The notes under the pieces are model-generated. The model saw only the letters and a list, made by a program, of their open reading frames with translations. It was not told where the DNA came from and did no database searches. A stretch of DNA of 20,080 bases from JBHENW01 sp046261875 (lineage in GTDB: Bacteria; Acidobacteriota; Thermoanaerobaculia; UBA5066; Gp7-AA6), in contig JBHENW010000113.1 of NCBI GenBank assembly GCA_046261875.1, positions 1 to 20,080 of the forward strand, in the 5' to 3' direction. How positions within the stretch are numbered: the first letter of the stretch is position 1; each line of letters begins with the position of its first letter. Below are positions 14,002 through 20,080 of the stretch, one piece after another. The position numbers and the translations under genes were made by a program.

Positions 14002-15903
14002 ATGATCCATCGCAGGCCGGGTGAACCCCCCTTACTCCAGATCAGGGGGGATCACGAGCGCTCCTACCGGGATGTTTACACACCGGAAGCCCTGGCGGCG
14101 CTCGCCATCCTGGCTCCACTGAACGAGCCGCGACGGGCGCTCATGTCGGCCCGCATCCGGCGCCGGGAGTCCCGCGCCCGCGACCGGCAGCGCATCACGT
14201 TCCTCGAGGCGGGGGCCGTGATTCCAGGAACCGAGATCACGGTCCGAGACGCGCGCGAGGGGAAGTTCATCGGCGGCGAGATTCCGGCCGACCTGCGCCG
14301 GCAGTGGATCCAGGGCACGGGCCCCGGAACGAGACCGAACGGGCCGGTGGAGAAGGGCATCCGCAACGTGGCCTATGCGCTACTCTCCGGCGCGGACGGC
14401 TGGATGTTCGACGGGGAGGACGCTCTCGGTCAGGTGTCGACGATGTCTCTCGACAACCAGCGCAACCTCAAGCTCGCCATCGCTCGCGACCCTCTTTTCC
14501 TGCAGGTGGCCGAGCAGGTGGCCGGTGAGATGAACCACTGGTCACGAGGCTTCTTCGGACGGGAGATCATCCGGGACTGGCGCGATCAGCTCGAGTTCAC
14601 CACCACGATCTTCCGCGCGCGCGGACTCCACCTCGACGACCGGCATGTCCGCCTGGCCGACGGCACGGGGTTCTCGGCGTCGATCGTCGACCTGGTGCTC
14701 TACGTCGTCAACAACCATCGGCGGCTGAGGGAGCGTGGCGCATCGATTGTTCTCTATTTGCCGAAAATCCAGACCGCCGAGGAAGCGGCGCTCTGGAACC
14801 GCATGCTGGCGTCGCTCGAGGAGCATCTGTCGCTTCCCATCGGCGCGATCAAGGTCTACGTGCTCGTTGAGCAGCTCGAAGCGTGTTTCCAGCTGATGGA
14901 GATCCGTGCGGCTCTCGGGCGGCACTTCGTCGGCTACAACACCGGCCGGTGGGACTACATCAACAGCGTCTCGGACGCGATGCGGTGGGACCCGGAGTTC
15001 GTCAATCCCAACATCGACGCCATCGTGATGACCTACGGGTACATGCGGAACTACGAGGATCGCGTCCGGCGGGCGGTCAACACTCCGGACCAGGATGGCC
15101 ATTGCGCGCTGTGGCAGGGCGGCATGGAACCCAACATCCCGGTGGGCTCGGAGCGGGGCGTCGAGGACGGGATGGAGAGGGCGGTCGCTGGCGCCGACCG
15201 CGAGCGTCGCGAAGGAGCCTCCGGCAAGTGGGTCGCCCACTGGAAGATGGTGCACATGGTCCGGCCCGTCTGGGAAAAGGCCGGAGAAGACAACCAGCTC
15301 GACCGGCGGTTCCCCGCGCTCACCTACACTTTAGCCGATGCTAACGGCCTCGTCTTGCTCGAGCCGGCCGCGCGGAGCGTCCGGGGCGCCCGCGATCTGC
15401 TGAGCGTGGCCCTGCAGTACGGCAACGCCTTCGGCCAGGGATTTCAGGCCGCGGCCCTCAAGCCCGCCGACTTCTTCGGCAACGACGATGTGCTCTACCT
15501 CATGGAAGACATGGCAACCGGAGAGATCCGCCTGAGCATCCTCTGGGAGTGGCTGCACAAGGCCGCAAAGTTCTCGGAAGACGACGCCACCGGAATCGCG
15601 CGGGGTGACGCTTTCAGCGCCGACCTCTTCGAGCGCCTGTTGGAGGAGGAGTACGCAAAGCTCGTCGCCGCCGACAATCGGGACGTCCATGACGACTCCA
15701 AGGGGACGACCCTGCCCATTGCTCGCGAAATCGTGCAAACTTACGTCACCGCCGCGGACAAGCCGCCGTGGTACATCGACCTGCTCAACGTCAACCTCGA
15801 CAACTACGACCTGGCGGAGGCCAGGCGGCGGATCCGGCAATACGTGGACGCCTTCGGCCGGGACGGCACCCGCATCACCGAGAACCTCGACTTCGACGGA
15901 TAG
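14002..15903 (+). CDS. aceB: Malate synthase (A-like, long and atypical)
   Basis: Condenses glyoxylate and acetyl-CoA to malate, the second step of the glyoxylate shunt. ATG 14002 is preferred: GGGAGA (13990-13995) is well spaced, giving 633 residues; a GTG at 13969 would add 11. Family marks are LPKIQTAEEAALWNRML, LVEQLEACFQLMEI (Glu290), HFVGYNTGRWDYINS (Asp318, the malate synthase signature), GGMEPNIP, GKWVAHW and YLMEDMATGEI (Asp503, the position of the catalytic Asp). PVEKGIRNVAYAL supplies Arg121. Enterobacterial malate synthase A is about 530 residues; this one is about 100 longer, with extra sequence between WVAHW and YLMED. GKWVAHW replaces the usual GTWVAHP. Isocitrate lyase follows after 71 bases. 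Function is well supported; the subfamily is unusual. Confidence 0.9.
   Translation: MIHRRPGEPPLLQIRGDHERSYRDVYTPEALAALAILAPLNEPRRALMSARIRRRESRARDRQRITFLEAGAVIPGTEITVRDAREGKFIGGEIPADLRRQWIQGTGPGTRPNGPVEKGIRNVAYALLSGADGWMFDGEDALGQVSTMSLDNQRNLKLAIARDPLFLQVAEQVAGEMNHWSRGFFGREIIRDWRDQLEFTTTIFRARGLHLDDRHVRLADGTGFSASIVDLVLYVVNNHRRLRERGASIVLYLPKIQTAEEAALWNRMLASLEEHLSLPIGAIKVYVLVEQLEACFQLMEIRAALGRHFVGYNTGRWDYINSVSDAMRWDPEFVNPNIDAIVMTYGYMRNYEDRVRRAVNTPDQDGHCALWQGGMEPNIPVGSERGVEDGMERAVAGADRERREGASGKWVAHWKMVHMVRPVWEKAGEDNQLDRRFPALTYTLADANGLVLLEPAARSVRGARDLLSVALQYGNAFGQGFQAAALKPADFFGNDDVLYLMEDMATGEIRLSILWEWLHKAAKFSEDDATGIARGDAFSADLFERLLEEEYAKLVAADNRDVHDDSKGTTLPIAREIVQTYVTAADKPPWYIDLLNVNLDNYDLAEARRRIRQYVDAFGRDGTRITENLDFDG
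14021..14055. repeat. Strong inverted repeat just inside the start of aceB
   Basis: GTGAACCCCCCT (14021-14032) and AGGGGGGATCAC (14044-14055) pair at 11 of 12 positions around an 11-base loop. It begins 17 bases after the end of the preferred start codon. It could be an mRNA hairpin that limits translation or a dyad bound by a regulator. It is in coding sequence, so chance plus codon constraint is also possible. Confidence 0.5.
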
Positions 15904-15974
15904 CGGAAGGCCGAACCGAGGGGTTATCAGGACTTCCGTCCCCGAGCGAGGGGGGCGGACAAAGTGGGGGACCG

Positions 15975-18242
15975 ATGACGGATAGCTCATTCGAATCGGA
16001 AGTCGCCGAAACAGCCCGGTGGCTCGCGAGTCCCCGCTTCGAGGGGATTATCCGGCTGCATTCCGCGCGTCAGGTCGCCGAGCAGAGAGGCACGATCCAG
16101 GCGGATTACACCGTGGCCAGGATCGCAGCCGAACAGTTCTACGCTCGGCTCCAGGAGCTCTTCGCCCAGCGCAAGCAGATTACGACGTTCGGTCCCTATT
16201 CACCCGGTCAGGCAGTGGTCTTGAAGCGGGCGGGCATCGAGGGCATCTACCTGGGTGGGTGGGCGACCTCGGCCAAGGGATCGGCCACGGAGGATCCCGG
16301 GCCCGACCTGGCCAGCTATCCGCTGAGTCAGGTGCCGGACGAAGCGGCGCCGATGGTGCGCGCCCTGCTGACGGCCGACCGGAACCAGCGTTTCGCGCGC
16401 TCGCGCATGAGCGAGGCCCAACGCGCGGCCTCCCCGGAGATCGACTTCCGGCCGTTCATCATCGCGGACGCGGATACGGGGCACGGCGGCGACGCGCACG
16501 TGCGGAACCTCATCCGCCGTTTCGTCGAGGCCGGAGTCCCCGGTTATCACATCGAGGACCAGAAACCAGGCGTCAAGAAGTGCGGCCACCAGGGGGGGAA
16601 GGTTCTCGTGGCGGAGGACGAGCAGATCAAGCGCTTGAACGCGGCCCGCTTCCAACTCGACGTCATGAAGGTGCCGGGCATCATCGTCGCCCGGACCGAC
16701 GCCGAGGCGGCCACATTCCTGGATGGGCGTGGAGATGAGCGCGACCATCCGTTCATTCTCGGCGCCACGAGCGTCGAGCTTCCGACGTACAAGATAGGTT
16801 ACCTGGCCATCCTCAAGAAGCTGCGCGATCTGGGCGTGGACGACATGCGGGGGCATTTGCTGTTCAAGGTCTCGGAGGCGGAGTACGAAGAAGCGAACGC
16901 CTGGCTCGCGCGGGCGGGCGTGTCGCGCCTGATCGAGGACAACATACAGGCTCTCCGAAAGGCGGACGGAGCGGGGCTCGAGGCGCTGCTGGACAAGCTC
17001 GAGAATCGCTACCTGGAGGCGTGGCAGGCCGAGGCCAACCTCAAGACCTACCCGCAAGCGATCGCCGACGTGATCCGGTTCCGAGCCGACGAGGGGGAGC
17101 GCTTCGACATGAGCGAGGAGGAATGGCTGGCCTTTGCCAACCGCACCTCCTTCCACGCCGCGCGGGCGAAGGCCAAGTCGATGGGCATCAACATCATCTG
17201 GGACTGTGAGATCCCCAAGACTCCCGAGGGCTACTACCAGGTCCAGGGCGGCATCGAGTACGCCATCGCCAAGTCCCTGGCCGCCGCCCCGTTCGCCGAC
17301 GTGCTGTGGATGGAGACCAAGACGGCAGACCTGGTGGATGCCAAACGCTTCGCCGAGGCGATCCACGGCGAGTTCCCTTCCAAGATGCTGGCGTACAACC
17401 TGTCCCCCTCGTTCAGCTGGGACACGGTCGGGATGAGCGACGAGGAGATGAGGCGCTTCCCCGAGGAGCTCGGCAAGCTCGGATTCGTTTTCAACTTCAT
17501 CACCTACGGCGGACATCAGATCGACGGTCTGGCCGCCGAGGAATTCGCCACGGCGCTCCGTCAGGACGGCATGCTGTCTCTGGCGCGGTTGCAACGGCGG
17601 TTCCGGCTGGTCGAGTCGCCCTACCGGACACCGCAGACGCTCGTCGGAGGTCCGAGGGGGGATGCGGCGCTCATGGCCTCTTCGGGCGGCACGGCGGCCA
17701 CCAAGGCGATGGGCAAGGGGTCGACGCAGCACCAGCACCTCGTCCAGACCGAAGTGCCGACCAAGCTTCTCGAGGAGTGGCTCGCAATCTGGACTGCGCA
17801 CCATCAGCTCTCCGGTCCGCTTCGCGCGAGGCTGCGGCCGCACACCGCGGGCTCGGAGTTACTGGAGCTGGTGCTCTTCATGACGGAAGGAGAAAAGGTC
17901 GCCAACGTCATTTTCGCTCCCATCGTGGACCGCCGCGACCGCAACATCCTTTCCATTCGCGATCAAAACACCTTCGATACGACCCTCCGCAAGAAGCGCC
18001 TGATGACGCTGATCCACCTCTTCCTGATCCATCGCTACAAGGCGTCCTCGGTCCACTACGTCACCCCGACCGACGACAACCGCTACCAGGCCCAGAAGAT
18101 GAAGACACACGGCTTGTTCAGCGACGTCCACGACGAAGTCGGCCAGATCATCGTGGCGGAGGTGAGCGCGGAAGGCGTCAAGGCGCTGCTCGCCCCCGAC
18201 CGGTCGCGGTTGGACGACTTGATTCACCGTCGGTACCCTTAG
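15975..18242 (+). CDS. aceA: Isocitrate lyase, long two-domain (ICL2-like) form
   Basis: Cleaves isocitrate to glyoxylate and succinate, the first step of the glyoxylate shunt. ATG 15975 with GTGGGGGA upstream gives 755 residues; the open frame continues upstream to 15768 but that overlaps aceB. Active-site marks are GGWATSAKGS (about 94-103), IADADTGHGG (163-172), the catalytic loop KKCGHQGGK (201-209, Cys203) and NLSPSFSW (475-482). Standard isocitrate lyases are about 430-550 residues. The extra C-terminal part (about 590-755, with VPTKLLEEWLAIWTAHH and HRYKASSVHYVTPTDDN) matches the length and layout of mycobacterial ICL2, whose C-terminal domain binds acetyl-CoA and activates the enzyme; that regulation is inferred here by analogy. 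It lies 71 bases after aceB, so the two are probably one operon. Confidence 0.95.
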   Translation: MTDSSFESEVAETARWLASPRFEGIIRLHSARQVAEQRGTIQADYTVARIAAEQFYARLQELFAQRKQITTFGPYSPGQAVVLKRAGIEGIYLGGWATSAKGSATEDPGPDLASYPLSQVPDEAAPMVRALLTADRNQRFARSRMSEAQRAASPEIDFRPFIIADADTGHGGDAHVRNLIRRFVEAGVPGYHIEDQKPGVKKCGHQGGKVLVAEDEQIKRLNAARFQLDVMKVPGIIVARTDAEAATFLDGRGDERDHPFILGATSVELPTYKIGYLAILKKLRDLGVDDMRGHLLFKVSEAEYEEANAWLARAGVSRLIEDNIQALRKADGAGLEALLDKLENRYLEAWQAEANLKTYPQAIADVIRFRADEGERFDMSEEEWLAFANRTSFHAARAKAKSMGINIIWDCEIPKTPEGYYQVQGGIEYAIAKSLAAAPFADVLWMETKTADLVDAKRFAEAIHGEFPSKMLAYNLSPSFSWDTVGMSDEEMRRFPEELGKLGFVFNFITYGGHQIDGLAAEEFATALRQDGMLSLARLQRRFRLVESPYRTPQTLVGGPRGDAALMASSGGTAATKAMGKGSTQHQHLVQTEVPTKLLEEWLAIWTAHHQLSGPLRARLRPHTAGSELLELVLFMTEGEKVANVIFAPIVDRRDRNILSIRDQNTFDTTLRKKRLMTLIHLFLIHRYKASSVHYVTPTDDNRYQAQKMKTHGLFSDVHDEVGQIIVAEVSAEGVKALLAPDRSRLDDLIHRRYP

Positions 18243-18262
18243 GCGGTCGGCCGCAAGAGAGC

Positions 18263-18335
18263 TCGGCGCGCCGGCGACGACGCTCAACTGGACACGATCG
18301 GAAAGGTCTGCGAGGTCTTTGCGAAGAAGCCCTAG
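18263..18335 (+). pseudogene. Frameshifted remnant of a DUF1697 gene 3' end
   Basis: Begins 20 bases after the aceA stop and copies the last 24 codons of the DUF1697 gene at 13394. If the missing base near 18291 is restored it would read LGAPATTLNW then TIGKVCEVFAKKP and a TAG stop. The intact copy reads FGAPATTRNWNTIRKV and ends VLAKKP. About 90 percent of bases match. There is no start or upstream part, so it is a fragment. Its stop overlaps the stop of the convergent small membrane protein gene (shared CTAG at 18332-18335). Confidence 0.78.
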
Positions 18336-18520
18336 CCGCCCGCGCCGCAGCCGCGGTACCCCAGGAACAGGAAGATGAGGAGCATGAGGACGAGGATGAT
18401 CCGCGCGATCCCCATCATGCGGGTCCGGGCGACCGGCTTCGTGTCTTTCGGCTTGATGCCGGTCAGCGCGGCGAGCAGTCCCACGACGAGCGCCAGGCCG
18501 AGCCAGAAGAGCCAGCTCAT
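18332..18520 (-). CDS. Small two-helix membrane protein, unknown function
   Basis: 62 residues with two hydrophobic stretches, about 3-21 (WLFWLGLALVVGLLAALTG) and 38-54 (IARIILVLMLLIFLFLG), joined by a basic loop KPKDTKPVARTRMM. The start ATG at 18520-18518 overlaps the stop of the upstream metallo-beta-lactamase gene (ATGA) and has a strong ribosome site AGGAGGAGAG, so it is very likely translated. The C-terminus is Gly-rich (GYRGCGAGG). I do not recognise a family. Operon position suggests a link with the ferredoxin/metallo-hydrolase protein, but nothing in the sequence proves it. Confidence 0.7.
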   Translation of the reverse strand: MSWLFWLGLALVVGLLAALTGIKPKDTKPVARTRMMGIARIILVLMLLIFLFLGYRGCGAGG

Positions 18521-19398
18521 GATCTCTCCTCCTTCCGCATCCAGTCCACGCAGCGCTCGAGCTCCCGCCGCATGGCCTGGGGAGAGTCCGCGTGGTGCCG
18601 GTCACCGTGCCCCGCCAGGACCCACTCGAAGGGGTAGTCCAGCAGGCGCTCCATCGAGCGGGTCGTCTCCTCCCAGGAATACCAGCAGGCATCGCGGAAG
18701 GCGACGAGGCCGTTTCGCCGGCGGGACCACGCGAGGTGATCGCCCGTGAAGAGGAACTTTTCGCGGTAGAGCAGGACCGAGTGGCCGCGGGTGTGTCCCG
18801 GCGTCGGGATCGCGAGGAGGTCCTCGGCCAGGAGGACCGGCTCCCGGCCTTCGAGCTTCCTCTCGACTCCCGTCGTGCCGCGCGTCACATCGTCGCGGTG
18901 GAGGACCCGCTCGCAGCCAAAGCGTTTCGCGAAGGCGTCGTGGTCCGCGACGTCGTCGCGGTGCGTCAGGAACATCGTGGCGACGCCGCCCCGCTCCTCG
19001 AAGTGCCGAAGCAGCCCCGGGAGCGCGCGCGGCGAGTCCACGAGGACGTTGCCTTCCGGCCGCTCGATGAAATAGCTCCAGGCGCCGAAGGAGTCCTTCG
19101 ACGTGAACCCGCAGAAGGACACGTTCTCCGCCACGCGCTCCGGCAGCGCCGCCATCCCCGGCCGCACGTCCTGGCGGGAGACCGTGCCGATGGATCCCGT
19201 GGGGCAGGAGACGAGGGCCATCAGGGCGCGGAGGCGCTCGGCCTCGGACTCGGGCTGCCGGTGGACGAACGAGTGGTCGGACCCTTCTTGGAAGGTCTCC
19301 GGCGCCATGCGCCGGCACGTGTCGCAGTCGATGCACGTTGAGTCCACGTAGAAGTCGCCGGGCGCGTTGTCCGGCAGCCTTTCCCGGAGGCTGGCCAT
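18517..19398 (-). CDS. Ferredoxin-domain/metallo-beta-lactamase-fold fusion protein
   Basis: 293-residue soluble protein. The N-terminal ferredoxin part has CIDCDTCRRMAPETF with Cys22, Cys25, Cys28, and Cys65 in SCPTGSI, enough for one [4Fe-4S] cluster. Residues about 95-290 form a metallo-beta-lactamase fold: FLTHRDDVADH (143-153), PTPGHTRGHS (His202), FTGDHLAW (Asp220) and LAGHGDRHH (His264). The first metal motif is not the standard HxHxDH but HRDDVADH, a variant I associate with this ferredoxin-fused family. That makes it a probable redox-linked hydrolase or oxidoreductase with unknown substrate. ATG 19398 overlaps the cupin stop and has GAGAGGA upstream. It is the third gene of an argS-cupin-MBL-small protein unit. 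Confidence 0.88.
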   Translation of the reverse strand: MASLRERLPDNAPGDFYVDSTCIDCDTCRRMAPETFQEGSDHSFVHRQPESEAERLRALMALVSCPTGSIGTVSRQDVRPGMAALPERVAENVSFCGFTSKDSFGAWSYFIERPEGNVLVDSPRALPGLLRHFEERGGVATMFLTHRDDVADHDAFAKRFGCERVLHRDDVTRGTTGVERKLEGREPVLLAEDLLAIPTPGHTRGHSVLLYREKFLFTGDHLAWSRRRNGLVAFRDACWYSWEETTRSMERLLDYPFEWVLAGHGDRHHADSPQAMRRELERCVDWMRKEERS

Positions 19399-19757
19399 CA
19401 GATCCTCTCGAGCTCCGCCACGGTGCGGTCACTCGTCACGTTGCCGGTATTGAGAGTTCCGGTGGGCTCCACGAGGAGGATCCACGTCTCCTCTTCGGCG
19501 ACGGGCATGTGCTCGACTCCGCGCGGCACGACGAGGAGCTCGTTGGGCTCCAGCACGACGTCCCGATCGCGAAAACGGATCGTCAAACGGCCTTTGACCA
19601 CCAGGAACAACTCGTCTTCCGCCTCGTGGTGGTGCCAGACGAACTCGCCCTGCAGCTTGACGAGCTTGACCGCATGGTCGTTGACCTCGGCGGCGATCTT
19701 CGGGCTCCAGCGGTCCTGGAAGCTGCCGAACTTCTCGAGGAGGTTCACTTTGTCCAT
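19398..19757 (-). CDS. Cupin-domain protein
   Basis: 119-residue single-domain cupin. I start it at ATG 19757 (MDKVNLLEKFGSFQDRWSPK), preceded by GGAGAG on the coding strand, rather than in the longer open frame that overlaps argS. The metal-binding half-motifs are visible: WHHHEAEDELFLVVKG with His42, His43, His44 and Glu49, and PRGVEHMPVA with His83. The fold is probably a metal-binding beta barrel. The specific reaction is unknown; small cupins of this type are often annotated as mannose-6-phosphate isomerase-like. It follows the argS stop by 14 bases and overlaps the next start by one base. Confidence 0.88.
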   Translation of the reverse strand: MDKVNLLEKFGSFQDRWSPKIAAEVNDHAVKLVKLQGEFVWHHHEAEDELFLVVKGRLTIRFRDRDVVLEPNELLVVPRGVEHMPVAEEETWILLVEPTGTLNTGNVTSDRTVAELERI

Positions 19758-19771
19758 GGTCTCTCCAGCCA

Positions 19772-20080
19772 TCACATGCGCCCCGGCTCGGGTATTCCCA
19801 GCAAATCGAGGGCCCGGGACATCTCCCTCCGGAAAATACGCGCGACGAGGATCCGGCGGTTCCGCAGGGCTTCCTCCGGCTCGCTCGCGATCGGATGGCG
19901 GTGGTAGAACTGGTTGAACGACTGGGCGAGCAGGAAGGCATGCCGCGCCAGCGTCGAGAGCTCGAGCGACTCGACGGCCCGTCCCGCCACCTCTTCCAGC
20001 CCCGAGGCGTCGAGGATGAGCGCCCAGAGGTCGTCTTCCCACGGACCGCCGTCGCGAGTCGGTTTTTCGGGCGCCGCGAT
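19772..20080 (-). CDS. argS: Arginyl-tRNA synthetase, C-terminal part (5' end beyond window)
   Basis: The minus-strand frame is open from the right edge (first full codon 20080-20078) to the stop at 19774-19772, 102 residues. It shows the DALR anticodon-binding domain typical of ArgS: LILDASGLEEVAGRAVESLE, then LSTLARHAFLLAQSFNQFYHRHPI, RNRRILVARIFRREMSRALD and the usual end LLGIPEPGRM. The enzyme charges tRNA-Arg. The catalytic domain lies outside the window. The GTG at 19990 is internal, not a start. It heads the minus-strand operon. Confidence 0.9.
   Translation of the reverse strand: MAAPEKPTRDGGPWEDDLWALILDASGLEEVAGRAVESLELSTLARHAFLLAQSFNQFYHRHPIASEPEEALRNRRILVARIFRREMSRALDLLGIPEPGRM

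Noticed and set aside
16200..17843. Long minus-strand open frame opposite aceA
   Set aside because: Composition is that of an antisense shadow; isocitrate lyase motifs are intact on the plus strand.
13848..18335. Considered whether the DUF1697 repeats are transposon target-site duplications
   Set aside because: They are too long (about 73 bases), too diverged, and no transposase or terminal inverted repeats were seen.
18592..19341. Plus-strand frame opposite the ferredoxin/metallo-hydrolase gene
   Set aside because: The minus strand carries clear Fe-S and metal motifs and coupled starts; the plus frame has neither.

Overview
High-GC bacterial chromosome with tightly packed genes, many GTG/TTG starts and frequent 1-8 base overlaps of stop and start codons. 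Two features suggest an Acidobacteriota-like or related deep soil/sediment lineage: the long Ser/Thr kinase with a C-terminal TolB/FlgO-like and TPR half, and an F0 gene block (atpZ-atpI-atpB-atpE) apparently separated from the F1 genes. This placement is inference from gene style; there is no rRNA or other phylogenetic marker beyond the argS tail.

Left block (1-9693, + strand): the 3' end of a complex I operon (nuoL partial, nuoM, nuoN), a receptor-like Ser/Thr kinase, a YbjQ-family protein, then atpZ-like, atpI-like, atpB and atpE. Gaps are 7-42 bases or overlaps, so proton-pumping complex I modules, the kinase and the F0 sector look like one transcription unit. It ends at a strong hairpin (9710-9742).

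Middle block (about 9800-13921, + strand): an ECF sigma factor with a plausible ECF-type promoter, and a translationally coupled membrane zinc-finger anti-sigma factor with a Cys-rich C-terminal domain. A repeat/hairpin intergenic region follows, then a three-gene run: a GHMP sugar kinase, an NAD(P)-binding SDR-like protein with an N-terminal membrane helix, and a DUF1697 protein.

Glyoxylate cassette (about 13945-18242, + strand): malate synthase (atypical, long) and a 755-residue isocitrate lyase of the long two-domain type, together the two enzymes of the glyoxylate shunt. The cassette is bracketed by two copies of the 3' end of a DUF1697 gene. The left copy is the end of the intact gene; the right copy is a diverged, frameshifted 73-base remnant. 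This is the most interesting structural observation in the window: it looks like a scar of cassette insertion or of gene duplication/recombination.

Right block (18332-20080, - strand): the end of argS, then a cupin, a ferredoxin/metallo-beta-lactamase fusion and a tiny two-helix membrane protein, chained by ATGA-type overlaps. It converges on the glyoxylate cassette. No CRISPR array, tRNA, rRNA, transposase or phage gene was seen, and no clear new defence or biosynthetic system.
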